Positions 11,291-22,385 are shown, counted from the first letter of the stretch. The stretch is DNA of 64,000 nucleotides from Amaurobius ferox (GCA_951213105.1 OX578136.1:153367178-153431177), one strand, 5' to 3'. The notes: generated by a model not told the origin, from the sequence alone. Translations and numbers: made by a program.

Positions 11291-12610
11291 CAAGAAAGAT
11301 CAATCATGCTTAAAGCATTGATTATGAAACACTTTCCAACTTCAATGCAATTTTATTTAAACATTTCTAAAATGCAATACATTCCTCGGTAAATTTTAAA
11401 ATTTATCACAATACTACATTAATGTATTATATTTGCAAACTTAAGCCTTCATCGAAAAACATGAACTTCATTCAAATGACGGCATTGAAATATAATTTGC
11501 CTGGTTTAAACATCTCTAAAATGCGATACATTCCTCGGTAGTATTTTTTAAATTATCATAATACTACAATAATTTATTATATTTGAAAGCTTCATCGAAA
11601 ACAACCGAAATTCATTCAAATGACGTCATAGAAAAATAACACGCCTGGCTCTCTCTACAAAAACAGCATTTCATTCATTACATTTTCCCATTCTTTTCAT
11701 TGATCACAATACTGTAATAATTTATTTTATTTAAAAATTAAGACCATGCAGCTACAAGTAACTAAACTTTATGCTTAAAACTTCATCGAGAAAAATCGTC
11801 TCTCTCTTTGTAAAATCAATAAATATTTCATTCATATCAGCTATGTAGACTCCATGGGCTAAATAACTTTGTGTTAAAGAAATGCAGCAATTCTAATACA
11901 ACTCATTCTACATATTTTACTGTTTACATTTTACATAAGTGAAAAAAAGGCTTCATTGTAGAAATAATCAAATTTGGATGATCATTTAAACTCAAATATA
12001 TTGTAATTGCGTTGTTTCAGTATGTAGATGCGCAGAATTTAAGCAAAAATAAAGTGGTTTTAGGACGATTACAACACTCGATATGAATTAAAAAGAACTT
12101 AAAAAGTTACGATTTTGAGACAAGATGGATGCCATATTTCATTTGGAAGTGGGTCACGTGATCGTTTCCTATCATGGTCACGTGATCGCTTCACATAAGA
12201 GGTGTAATTATTCTTTTAATTTTTATTTAAAAACTACTGAATATATTTTGCTGAATGTTTTTTTATATATTTTATGGGATAATTTAAATATTACCTAAAA
12301 TTTTCGAAGCAATTTGTGAATTTTAAATCAAATGTATAAATGTCTGAAAAAATGTCTTAAAAAATGTCTGAAAAATTAGGTCCCATAGGGTTCAATGTAT
12401 TTCATTTTTTCAACCCGGGTTCAATCCAAAACTAATTGGATGATATTATTCATTTACATTCCCATAGGTCCCACAGACCGTCTGAACAACATACTAAAAT
12501 TTCATTTTGATTAAGTCATTTTTACGGCAGTTATCGTGCGAACGGACAGACAGGCAGACAGACAATTAACAAAGTCATAAACACTTTTCAACTTTGTTGT
12601 AAAATGTTAA
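11291..12610 (-). mobile_element. B-type element, copy 1
   Basis: On the minus strand it starts near 12610 with the hairpin ACATTTTACAACAAAGTTG / AAAAGTGTTTATGAC, continues with a TCTG microsatellite and CGCACGATAACTGCCGTAAA, and ends near 11291 at GCATGATTGATCTTTCTTG. Copies at 36231-37390 and 48694-49981 share both ends and the order of internal blocks. The downstream half holds several diverged tandem monomers of roughly 120-160 bp, each with an AATATAATAAATTATTGTAGTA-like core (written here in part) and a CCAGGCG segment. Two CACGTGATCG motifs lie at 12155-12188. No coding region. Confidence 0.8.
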
Positions 12611-12611
12611 A

Positions 12612-12882
12612 AAAGGGATCCATAAGGCAAGATCGAACGGAAGCTATTACAAGTAATTAAAAGAGAAGTTTTTTCAAAAAGAGGGCGAAAATTATCTTTA
12701 TTTACGAATTGTGCGAGGGCAGTCGTTAATTTACCATTTTTTATGTCTCTTGCATGTTTGGACAAACGAATACCAACCGTGCGTTTAGTACTACCGATAT
12801 AAAATTTATAGATATTATCCGGAGAAAGGAGACCCTAGCAAGATTTTTAAAGTTAACATTATCCCTAAATTTATCAGTTTGA
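12612..12882 (-). pseudogene. GIY-YIG nuclease fragment, downstream half
   Basis: Minus-strand translation gives NIYKFYIGSTKRTVGIRLSK and, further on, a HARDI...LTTALAQF stretch. This fits the GIY-YIG endonuclease fold: the YIG-type triad, an Arg in GIRLSKH, a following His, and an ALA(Q/K)..F segment as seen in the endonuclease of Penelope-like retroelements. The start of the frame is interrupted by the LTR retrotransposon at 12887-19213, and the upstream half continues at 19218. A one-base frame change lies near 12835. The RT of this element is not in the window next to it. Confidence 0.6.
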
Positions 12883-13682
12883 ATGCTGTTCGGTAGAATT
12901 TAATGCATTTGTAATATACTAAAAACATTCTATCATATATTCCAAAGTTCTTAAACTTGTAAAAACCTAAAAATCATTCTTCTGAAAACACTCAAAAATA
13001 TCTGAAATTTGCAAAAGTTCTAAAACTTCTAAAGTTCCTCTGACCTAAAAGTCATCAAAAATTCATCTGAAAATATGTCTGAAATACTTCTCTCTAAAAT
13101 ATACTCTGAAATTGCACTCTATAAAATATAAACCATTCCAAATTCCTAAAACCTGAAAACATCCTAGAAATAAATCTGAATTCTTAAATAAACTGAAAGT
13201 CTTAAATAAACAGAAAGTGGACCTATTGACCAGTTTCCCTACGTGTACAAATATGTACTCTTGTAAAATATTAAAAATGGCACTTTACCTAAAAAATAAA
13301 AACATTAAAAGTAAAAGAAAGAACACAGATTTTTAGGTTTTCAAAATCTAACGTTTATTAAAATTTAAACTTCACTTTTAAAATAATTTTCAAAACATTT
13401 TACAACATCTCATTAACTAAACAAATCAAATAAACAACTTAAATAAATAAATAAAAGGAATGACCGGTCGTATAGTGGTAAAAAAAAAACGTTAGAATAT
13501 TAAATTTTAAAGTTAACAATATTAAACTTATTCAATTATTTATCTAAACTAAAATTTGTGATAAAAGAACATAAGTTAGCCAAAAGGGAATTTAGAACAA
13601 TAGTTAAAGAAGATAACCACAGGATTCGCAACTTAAAATATATAAGTGAAAGGGGTCTTAGTCATGCTAATTTAACTTAACT

Positions 13683-13964
13683 TTAAATTTTGCAAAAGAA
13701 TAAAATTACTGAAAAGATATCACCCATAAACTGGAAAACGCTGAACGGCAGTAATAAAGTCCCGAGGACGAAATTGATGTCAGTCATCATCAGCTTGGGT
13801 GCAGTCCCTTCCTGCTCCAGAAGAGGCCAAACGGAGAAGTACCTCCCGTAGGGTATCGGTACATCAAGTGAGTCCAACCATTCAAGTGGAATATGGTGTT
13901 CCAAAACTCCGCGAAAAGAACACTCCCAAGGCCTGATCTGCACAAAAACGGGCAGCTCCTTCAC
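13683..13964 (-). CDS. 93-codon open frame inside the LTR, unrecognised
   Basis: The frame starts MKELPVFVQIRPWECSFRG and ends in a hydrophobic tail with VILFFCKI. The copy in the other LTR (17902-18183) differs at one residue (Q to P near residue 78). It lies 3' of the likely LTR promoter, so it could be translated from the leader. I recognise no family. Because the two LTRs are young copies of one sequence, conservation between them is no proof of selection. The C-terminal third is hydrophobic and could be a membrane segment. It may equally be a chance open frame. Confidence 0.3.
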   Translation of the reverse strand: MKELPVFVQIRPWECSFRGVLEHHIPLEWLDSLDVPIPYGRYFSVWPLLEQEGTAPKLMMTDINFVLGTLLLPFSVFQFMGDIFSVILFFCKI

Positions 13965-14410
13965 ATCATAAAATTCTCAGCCGAGAGTAGCAGAGCGCCA
14001 GTGGACATCGCTCGGAACAAAAGAACAGACAGTTCCATCATCAAAACCGTGAAGTAAACAAATTGGAGGTCCGGTCCTAAGACTCGGAAAATTTAAACTA
14101 CTCAGTTCACTATGAAAGAACAAATCTGACCTCCGGAAGTAAATAACTATTCCAAAGGCGCCGACGATACTTCAGTAGACATCAATCACTTCGCTCGCAA
14201 CGTCATTTCAAGTAAAAAAAACACTCTGCTATCAGGATTCCACACACATTTACAGGCAGGCCGGGAAATAAGACGTTCGTTCCTCGGAGCGCATTTCGCT
14301 CGGCTCGCGCCGAGGCGCTGAAAACAACAACTCTATAAGACTACATTTTAGTTCCAATCAAAAGAGCAAAAGAGAAAAGAGCAAAGAGAGCGAAAAAACG
14401 CGCGATTTTA

Positions 14411-14420
14411 CTTATATACT
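14411..14420 (-). promoter_or_regulatory. Candidate TATA box of the LTR
   Basis: Minus strand reads AGTATATAAG, followed downstream by a pyrimidine-rich leader and then a GC-rich patch. The equivalent site in the other LTR is at 18630-18639, which would drive the element. Position inside a retrotransposon LTR supports the call; no expression data. Confidence 0.5.
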
Positions 14421-14994
14421 GCGAAACATCGCTGCCACAGATTGTAAACAAAATTATCGATGAACGATAAAATAATTAATGACAGACGATTTTAATATTA
14501 CGATCAACCAATTAAAAACTCGAAACTTTAAAGAAGAGAAATGGAATTTTAGAGCAGACGAAAATTAAAAAGAAATGAAGTGAAACGATTTGGAAAATAC
14601 GAATTCGGCAATAATTTAAATATGGACGATTCTGAAATATTTAAAAAGCTGTAAATAGAATAAAACTGTAAAATTGCGATGAATTAACCAATTTTTAACC
14701 GAGGGCAATAAATTTGGAATCAAATTAAAGGGAATAAAAAGGGCAATAAATGGAATTGCAAATTAGCAAATTTAAATAAATTTAAATTGCTAAAACCTAA
14801 AAAGAACGAACTTTTGCCGTTTTTAACACAAAACCTATGGAATACAATATATTTGAACAGAAGAATATCAAAACCTAAACAATTGGAAAATGGATAACTA
14901 AAAGAGAATGGCTATGTAAATAAGACCCCTGAACACATTTAAACCAAAAGCAAAATTTCTAAAATTGTTAAATATCCAAAAGTATAACCCAACA

Positions 14995-17106
14995 ACTCCT
15001 TCGAACGTCCCAAAAAAATTTTTCATTTGAAAAATGAAAAATTTTAGCTAACACATGACAAAATTCCGCGAAACGAAGGAGAGAAAAAAAAAATCTAAAT
15101 CTCAACTACAGCTGTAACATGAGCCATAAAAATCATATAAATATCAAATTCCTTATAAATAAATCCATAATCAAATAATCACTTCACTAAACACTTTCAT
15201 AATAACAATTATCATATTTCTCAACATTTCGTCTAAACTCTTAAACATACATATAGATTCAACATTAAATTCTTTAACTTCACTATAACTCTATACTATG
15301 AAAATTCATTAATTCATTTTAAGATGCTCCAACAAATACGTCATCAAAGAGAAACAGTAGAAAAATAATAAACAGATCTCCATATCATTAGCTGTCATGA
15401 ATAAACATAAATTTTAACGAAAACTTTGGACCAGCCAAAGAATTCCAATAATCTAAACAATAAATTTTGAAATGGTACCTTCAACAATAACAACCAATAC
15501 ATACAAATCAACAAATTCATCAACAATCTCCTCCTCTACAAAGAAAACAATTATTCGAAGCATAATTTTCAATTTAAATAATAATATCAAAGTTGGCTCA
15601 AGTTACAAACAAAAAAAATAGTGGAATATTTACCCCAAAAATAACAAACTCAATTCCCTAACAATTTGGAACTGAACTCAAATTTAACCGATTTGCTTAC
15701 AAATTATACTATAAACTGATTACTTGGCAAATTAGGTCGTTTAAACGACAAATATACACAAAAATGACCTTATGCATCATTTTACATCAATAGCAATAAA
15801 CGCGATTCCAATAAATATTGTGCAACATCTTGCACTCTCAACAACAATAAACTCAAATATCATAACTGCAACAACTCTGGAAATCTCAAAAAATTCTCAT
15901 AAAAATAAAAAAAAATTAAGACAAGGGGCCGAGGGTTGTGAGTCCTCTCAAAGGTTGTGAATCTTTTTTGAACCCCCAAAAAATAGCACAAAAATATCCA
16001 TCAAGTATAAGTAGTACATTTAAATTCACTAACTGCCAAGTCTATCACATTACTTTAACCAAAATATCAAAGAAAAATCAAATTACAAATCCCCATTTAA
16101 ATTTTTAAAACCAAAAGAACTCAAATTGCATTGCACAATTTTAAATATTCCACTTAAAAAAAATTTAATTCTCCTATAAATAAAATAAATTTTTCCACTT
16201 TAACGACCAAAAATTTTTAAAGACAGTATTAAAATATCTGATTCAGAATTAAGAACAAACAAACTGATTTTATCACCACTCTATTTGAGTGTGAAAACCA
16301 AACACATGATCAATGTGAAGAACAAGATAACTCAAGTTGATATTTATGTCACACTCATATTGGAGTGTAAAAAACACCTGTATTACCCAATTTTTCAATT
16401 AATCAATAGTATTTCATCATCTACATTCACACATCAGTGAGCATTTAAATCTCAATTCCAAATCAGAACATACAAAATTTTAAGTCGAAAAACTACTGCT
16501 TTAATTCTATACAATTTAACTTAATAAAAAAAAATATTCTCATTAAATTTACTCAATTAATTTTATTCTATTTCATCAAAACAATTTTAAGTGCTGCTGG
16601 GAGCGTGGGTTACAAAAACAACAAAATAAAAAAAAATTTGTTAATGAGATGGGATTAGAACAAAAAATGTAAATACTATAAAGTGCGTTCTCCACATGCC
16701 TATAATCTCTTAAATTTATGAATTAAATGCAATTTCACACTACTTCAAATAATAAAATTCAAATCAAATTAACTTACATTAAGGAATGCTTAAATAAAAA
16801 TTCTAAATGAAAAAGTCAAATTCAAAAATTCCCAAGTTTCCTCAAAAAATTCTAAATAAAAATATTTAAATTAATCCTAAAATTTTAATCAAAATATTAA
16901 AATAAATTCCTTTAATTTAGTTTAAGAACATTCTAAAACATCCTGCCTTAGTTTAAGAACATATTAAAATCTCAACAGTAATCACTTTTAGAATAAACAG
17001 GTATGGAATCATTTTACTGAAATTTCATTTTTAAGAACAAAAATTATCAAGAACATCTATTACAGTTAGCATGAATAAGCCCCTAGACTGGTCAAACGGC
17101 GCCAAT
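14995..17106 (-). other. Interior of the LTR element, non-coding
   Basis: Very AT-rich 2.1 kb with many ATA/CAA-rich runs and no frame over 62 codons. It holds the primer-binding site (17088-17104) and a weak polypurine stretch next to 14995. Two similar segments with ACTCTATTTGAGTGTGAAAAC and ACTCATATTGGAGTGTAAAA cores (about 16278 and 16348) are short inverted-looking motifs. Confidence 0.8.
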
Positions 17107-19213
17107 TGTTCGGTAGAATTTAATGCATTTGTGATATACTAAAAACATTCTATCATATATTCCAAAGTTCTTAAACTTGTAAAAACCTAAAAATCATTCT
17201 TCTGAAAACACTCAAAAATATCTGAAATTTGCAAAAGTTCTAAAACTTCTAAAGTTCCTCTGACCTAAAAGTCATCAAAAATTCATCTGAAAATATGTCT
17301 GAAATACTTCTCTCTAAAATATACTCTGAAATTGCACTCTATAAAATATAAACCATTCCAAATTCCTAAAACCTGAAAACATCCTAGAAATAAATCTGAA
17401 TTCTTAAATAAACTGAAAGTCTTAAATAAACAGAAAGTGGACCTATTGACCAGTTTCCCTACGTGTACAAATATGTACTCTTGTAAAATATTAAAAATGG
17501 CACTTTACCTAAAAAATAAAAACATTAAAAGTAAAAGAAAGAACACAGATTTTTAGGTTTTCAAAATCTAACGTTTATTAAAATTTAAACTTCACTTTTA
17601 AAATAATTTTCAAAACATTTTACAACATCTCATTAACTAAACAAATCAAATAAACAACTTAAATAAATAAATAAAAGGAATGGCCGGTCGTATAGTGGTA
17701 AAAAAAAACGTTAGAATATTAAATTTTAAAGTTAACAATATTAAACTTATTCAATTATTTATCTAAACTAAAATTTGTGATAAAAGAACATAAGTTAGCC
17801 AAAAGGGAATTTAGAACAAAAGTTAAAGAAGATAACCACAGGATTCGCAACTTAAAATATATAAGTGAAAGGGGTCTTAGTCATGCTAATTTAACTTAAC
17901 TTTAAATTTTGCAAAAGAATAAAATTACTGAAAAGATATCACCCATAAACGGGAAAACGCTGAACGGCAGTAATAAAGTCCCGAGGACGAAATTGATGTC
18001 AGTCATCATCAGCTTGGGTGCAGTCCCTTCCTGCTCCAGAAGAGGCCAAACGGAGAAGTACCTCCCGTAGGGTATCGGTACATCAAGTGAGTCCAACCAT
18101 TCAAGTGGAATATGGTGTTCCAAAACTCCGCGAAAAGAACACTCCCAAGGCCTGATCTGCACAAAAACGGGCAGCTCCTTCACATCATAAAATTCTCAGC
18201 CGAGAGTAGCAGAGCGCCAGTGGACATCGCTCGGAACAAAAGAACAGACAGCTCCATCATCAAAACCGTGAAGTAAACAAATTGGAGGTCCGGTCCTAAG
18301 ACTCGGAAAATTTAAACTACTCAGTTCACTATGAAAGAACAAATCTGACCTCCGGAAGTAAACAACTATTCCAAAGGCGCCGACGATACTTCAGTAGACA
18401 TCAATCACTTCGCTCGCAACGTCATTTCAAGTAAAAAAAACACTCTGCTATCAGGATTCCACACACATTTACAGGCAGGCCGGGAAATAAGACGTTCGTT
18501 CCTCGGAGCGCATTTCGCTCGGCTCGCGCCGAGGCGCTGAAAACAACAACTCTATAAGACTACATTTTAGTTCCAATCAAAAGAGCAAAAGAGAAAAGAG
18601 CAAAGAGAGCGAAAAAACGCGCGATTTTACTTATATACTGCGAAACATCGCTGCCACAGATTGTAAACAAAATTATCGATGAACGATAAAATAATTAATG
18701 ACAGACGATTTTAATATTACGATCAACCAATTAAAAACTCGAAACTTTAAAGAAGAGAAATGGAATTTTAGAGCAGACGAAAATTAAAAAGAAATGAAGT
18801 GAAACGATTTGGAAAATACGAATTCGGCAATAATTTAAATATGGACGATTCTGAAATATTTAAAAAGCTGTAAATAGAATAAAACTGTAAAATTGCGATG
18901 AATTAACCAATTTTTAACCGAGGGCAATAAATTTGGAATCAAATTAAAGGGAATAAAAAGGGCAATAAATGGAATTGCAAATTAGCAAATTTAAATAAAT
19001 TTAAATTGTTAAAACCTAAAAAGAACGAACTTTTGCCGTTTTTAACACAAAACCTATGGAATACAATATATTTGAACAGAAGAATATCAAAACCTAAACA
19101 ATTGGAAAATGGATAACTAAAAGAGAATGGCTATGTAAATAAGACCCCTGAACACATTTAAACCAAAAGCAAAATTTCTAAAATTGTTAAATATCCAAAA
19201 GTATAACCCAACA
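17107..19213 (-). repeat. LTR (5' LTR in element orientation)
   Basis: 2107 bp; partner of 12887-14994. Its inner end abuts AT and then the primer-binding site. This is the copy whose TATA box (18630-18639) would start transcription of the element. Confidence 0.9.
17902..18183 (-). CDS. 93-codon open frame in the second LTR, unrecognised
   Basis: Near-identical partner of the frame at 13683-13964 with one substitution near residue 78. In this LTR it lies downstream of the candidate TATA box at 18630-18639, in the stretch that would be the transcript leader. No domain was recognised. Confidence 0.3.
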   Translation of the reverse strand: MKELPVFVQIRPWECSFRGVLEHHIPLEWLDSLDVPIPYGRYFSVWPLLEQEGTAPKLMMTDINFVLGTLLLPFSVFPFMGDIFSVILFFCKI

Positions 19214-19217
19214 ATGC

Positions 19218-19400
19218 GATTGAACACGGTGGTGACAGCTGAATGAGCGGGTTTAAATTTAAATTCAGTACAAAAATTAATAGGGGGGCAAAAAATTTTA
19301 GAATGATAAGGACAACTAGCTTTAAACTGCAAACGATCATTAATAGGAATAAGATTGGAAAAGGGTTGGGAACACCCCCTTTGAGAGGTATTTAACAATC
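19218..19400 (-). pseudogene. Upstream half of the interrupted GIY-YIG frame
   Basis: The minus-strand frame from about 19398 (PFSNLIPINDRLQFKASCPY and on to AHSAVTTVFNR) runs up to the LTR element and stays in phase with the first codons beyond it at 12882 when the element and one ATGC are ignored. This supports insertion into a formerly continuous frame. The region upstream (19400-19470) still shows coding-like triplets in a shifted frame. Family: the linker between RT and endonuclease of a Penelope-like element is my best guess. Confidence 0.5.
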
Positions 19401-20062
19401 TCGGTTAGGAGTAAAGGCTTTAATGTTAAAACCATGAGAACTCAAATTAACGAAGACGTGTTGTTAGACTTTTCTGGCAAACTTCCAACTGCTTGGTCCA
19501 AATGAATTTATTTTCAATAATGTTCAAGTTTTCAACTTAAATGGCTATGAAATGCTAAATTTTCCAAGAGACCTCGTGCCTTTTGTTCTCAATTTTTAAT
19601 AACTGAAAATACAAGTAGGAACCCTTTTGTTTAATTTAAAAATTAATCTCACTTGCAAATATGTTTATGTTCTTCAACCCACCCAAAATTGTTAATTATG
19701 CTCAAGTTTAAAGTTAAGATCTGTGCCAATCCCCTGAATTGTCAAACCCAAATGAATTCAAATTGCCACATCAGGAGATTAGTAGACGAAATTTAAATTT
19801 AAAATAAATATCTTAAAACTCCTATAATGAACACTGAACTAACGTAAAATTTTATGATGATTTCAAAATTCATACTGGACATTAAAGGCGGTTTCGTGCC
19901 CAGAGCTTCACGCTAAAATGACTTTCAATAACAAAACGTGACTTGTCTACGAAATTTAAAAGTTTGTTGGCTTCAGACTAAAAATTCAATGTTATCGGTT
20001 TTGACACTTTTGTTAATGCCTAAATAAAATCTAATTCGCAACTGCTAATGACTAGATTTATG

Positions 20063-20095
<33 letters not shown>

Positions 20096-20689
20096 TGAAC
20101 CCAGACCATCCAACTCACCTATAAGTATTGAGTAATTATAAGCATGGTTGGGAAAGGATATCTTCAGAATGAAGATACCCAGCCATAATACAACAGTTTG
20201 GTCCTCATCCCCGATCGTCCTGTATTCATTGAGAACTTACAAAAATAACAGTTGAAGAATAATATATCTAGAGGTGGCGGGGAGAAGCACACGCAAGTCG
20301 AAAACCTCAATCCTTTACAATACACATATCTAGCTCAAGACATTTATGATCTTTGTTGTGGAAAAAGCACGTAAGTCAGTTGAGTGATTAAGATGTTAAA
20401 AAAGAAAACGTAAAACACCTAATCAATTTTACAGGGATATTAGTGAAGTAATAAAATATAAATTAAGAAAGTTGTTATTTATTTAGCTTATGAATATATG
20501 GCAAACGCCATAAAAATTTAATCAGCATTCTGAAAACTAAAAATTTAAATTTAAAAAAAGTTCTCTTAAAAGTATAAATATTGTCAATCCTCAATATTTC
20601 GAAATCTTAGTTTTTGACCCAAGCGCCCCTCCCCCCACCAGCTCTAGATATATGGATTAGACAAACAGCTTTACATATTAAAAGAGAGA
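19401..20689. other. No intact gene; ATT microsatellite and SINE-like tail
   Basis: An ATT array lies at 20063-20094. It is followed by TGAACCCAGACCATCCAACTC, which resembles the inverted 3' end of the SINEs at 42048 and 44719. The preceding GCAACTGCTAATGACTAGAT recurs at 38706. The rest shows no coding signal. Confidence 0.5.
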
Positions 20690-20808
20690 GCCAACGGCTC
20701 TACCGTGCTGAAAACACCGATTCTCGTTAGATCACCGAAGTCAAGCAGCATCGGGCGCCGTTAGTACTTGGGTGGGTGACCTCCTGGAAACACCGCGTGC
20801 TGTTGGTA
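20690..20808 (+). rRNA. 5S rRNA-like sequence, probably a pseudogene or SINE head
   Basis: 119 nt with the full 5S organisation: GCCAACGGC start and GCTGTTGGT end that can pair as helix I, AAGTCAAGCAGCATCGGGC internal promoter block, and TACTTGGGTGGGTGACCTCC in the C-box region. Length and order match animal 5S. The usual T-run terminator is missing: sequence passes straight into a tRNA-derived SINE at about 20811. That makes it either a 5S-derived head of a chimeric SINE or a 5S pseudogene next to a SINE. No further 5S copies occur in the window, so it is not part of a tandem 5S array here. Confidence 0.8.
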
Positions 20809-20810
20809 CA

Positions 20811-20945
20811 TTTCGGGCGCAGTAGCCCGGTGGTTTGCGCGCCGCATTTGCACGCTGCCACAACTGCTGCCGTCTTCATGAGGAGTACGATCACGTTAAA
20901 CATGTGGGTCTGTAAGTCCTTCCAAGTGGTTGGTGGGTTATTGTG
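20811..20945 (+). mobile_element. tRNA-derived SINE lacking its B box, joined to 5S
   Basis: GGGCGCAGTAGCCCGGTGG matches the A-box head of the SINEs at 42048 and 44719, and the body GAGTACGATCACGTTAAACA is the same. The roughly 27 nt that hold the B box (GGTTCGATTCC) in the other copies are absent, and the copy stops near GGTTGGTGGGTTATTG. Without a B box, transcription by its own tRNA-type promoter is unlikely. Confidence 0.7.
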
Positions 20946-21270
20946 AAAAGGTTATTGTGAATGACAAAATTGCTGGGGGAAAAAAACTATAAATTTGAAT
21001 GTGCAAAAGCGAATAACTAAAGCATAATTTAGAATAACTAAAGGATAATTTAGAAAAATAATTTCGAAATAAAATTTAGAAAGAAAACAAAAGATAAATA
21101 AATAAAAAATGAAAGTGAAGAAACACCGTTGTTTAGAAAATTTAGAATAAAAAATTGAAATAAGAAGAAAAATTTAGAGGGAAAAAAGATCAAAATGAAA
21201 AAGCTAGATAGCTTCCCCCCCCCTCCCCCCATAACAAAACATCAAAAAAGGTGAAAGCAAGTAATAAAAA
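20946..21270. other. No gene seen
   Basis: A-rich with a C-run block CCCCCCCCCTCCCCCC near 21215-21230. Confidence 0.5.
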
Positions 21271-21994
21271 TCTGATGTGTGCAACACATGACTTTCCTTA
21301 TATAATGCAATGAATTTACTACTTTTGCAGTTAAAAAAAATGTTATTCTTTTAGTAGATACTTATATTCTTTCCAAGATATTGAATTTTCTTCAATTGGT
21401 CGTCATCTTCATTGATTTAGCATCATTTTTATTCATTTGGCGAGATTTTTGTTAGTTTGGAAACAATTAAAAATGTCGCCAAGTTGGCGACATTCCACCA
21501 AATTCGCCGCCAAAATCTGGCCAAGCGTTATGAACGGAGAAATAAGTTATTCTTATAGCAGATAAATGACTATTGGCGTTCAAATACAAAAGTATTACTC
21601 AAAGTATCTTTTTTCATGAATGGAACGAGCTAGATCCACGAGAATGATGTCATCCAATTTATCGCATGGTATTACATATGAAATGTGAGCATGTTTCTCA
21701 ATAGGAAATATATATTTTTTATTTTATATGACTTTTTAATAATTTTTTTTGAAAAATGTGCAATATCTCGAGAACGGTTCATGTTAGCGTTCTAAAATTT
21801 ATGTCAATCGTTTTCTAATGAAAAATTACATAAGAAATATCTATTTGCGTAACTTTATTAGTGGTTTCGATTTTTTGACGATTTTTTCAAAAATTTATTC
21901 GAAAATTTAGGGGGTTCTGTACATTCGATTACGTATAAAAACAATAGGCTTCCAGTGTTTACGGATTGTGATTTTCGTCTCCACAGACTCACTG

Positions 21995-22037
<43 letters not shown>

Positions 22038-22164
22038 CATCACTTCAAAAATGTTTGATTCGTGATCAGGGATGCTTGAAACGTGCTCTCCCGTCGAAAA
22101 CTCGATTTCGAATTTTCGACCCCGTCACAATACTTTCCTTATACATTATGTATATAAGGAAAGT
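21271..22164 (+). mobile_element. A element, complete uninterrupted copy
   Basis: 894 bp, used as the reference copy. It starts TCTGATGTGTGCAACACATG and ends at the hairpin ACTTTCCTTATA / TATAAGGAAAGTA. ACTTTCCTTATATAATG near the start is an inverted match to the 3' end, offset about 20 nt from the terminus. Order inside: GGCGA/GGCGACA motif cluster (21438-21530), GAACGAGCTAGATCCACGAG, an AATATCTCGAGAACGGTTCA block, a CA microsatellite (21999-22031), and the CTCGATTTCGAA / TTTTCGAC stretch. No gene. Confidence 0.9.
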
Positions 22165-22385
22165 AATAATAATAGTAAAAAAACAAACAAACAGTAAATT
22201 GACCATATTGATCATAGAAAATTGAAAGCAGTACGCGGAATAAACTTAAGAAACTTTATCAGAAATACATTGGGCGACAATAAGACATTTTTTTTATTTT
22301 ATTTATAGAAGCTGGGTTGGAACAGACGGAATTAAACCAATTTGGTTTATTACAATTTGAAGGTTGAAAGAGGTGAAATTTTTTA

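Larger units (their letters stand above)
12887..14994 (-). repeat. LTR (3' LTR in element orientation)
   Basis: 2108 bp. It differs from its partner by a handful of substitutions and one A-run length change. It contains a TATA-type promoter, a GC-rich patch (14280-14330) and a 93-codon frame. Confidence 0.9.
12883..19217 (-). mobile_element. Non-coding LTR retrotransposon, recent insertion
   Basis: Two near-identical LTRs (12887-14994 and 17107-19213) flank a 2112-bp interior. The LTRs start TGTT and end AACA, and the element is bordered by the 4-bp duplication ATGC (12883-12886 and 19214-19217). Orientation is minus: beside the LTR at 17107, the minus strand reads TGGCGCCGTTTGACCAG (complement of 17088-17104), a primer-binding site ending in the complement of a tRNA CCA tail, two bases from the LTR. 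The purine-rich stretch before the other LTR is GAAGGAG (near 14995-15005). The interior has no gag, protease, RT or integrase frame, so the element must have relied on proteins from elsewhere. About eight base differences between the LTRs (counted by eye over 2.1 kb) suggest a young insertion. It resembles LARD/TRIM-type non-autonomous elements, but with unusually long LTRs. Confidence 0.9.

Noticed and set aside
21271..22164. Element A as a Helitron
   Set aside because: It starts with TC and has a 3' hairpin, but lacks a CTRR end 10-12 bp after the hairpin, and short duplications flank it.
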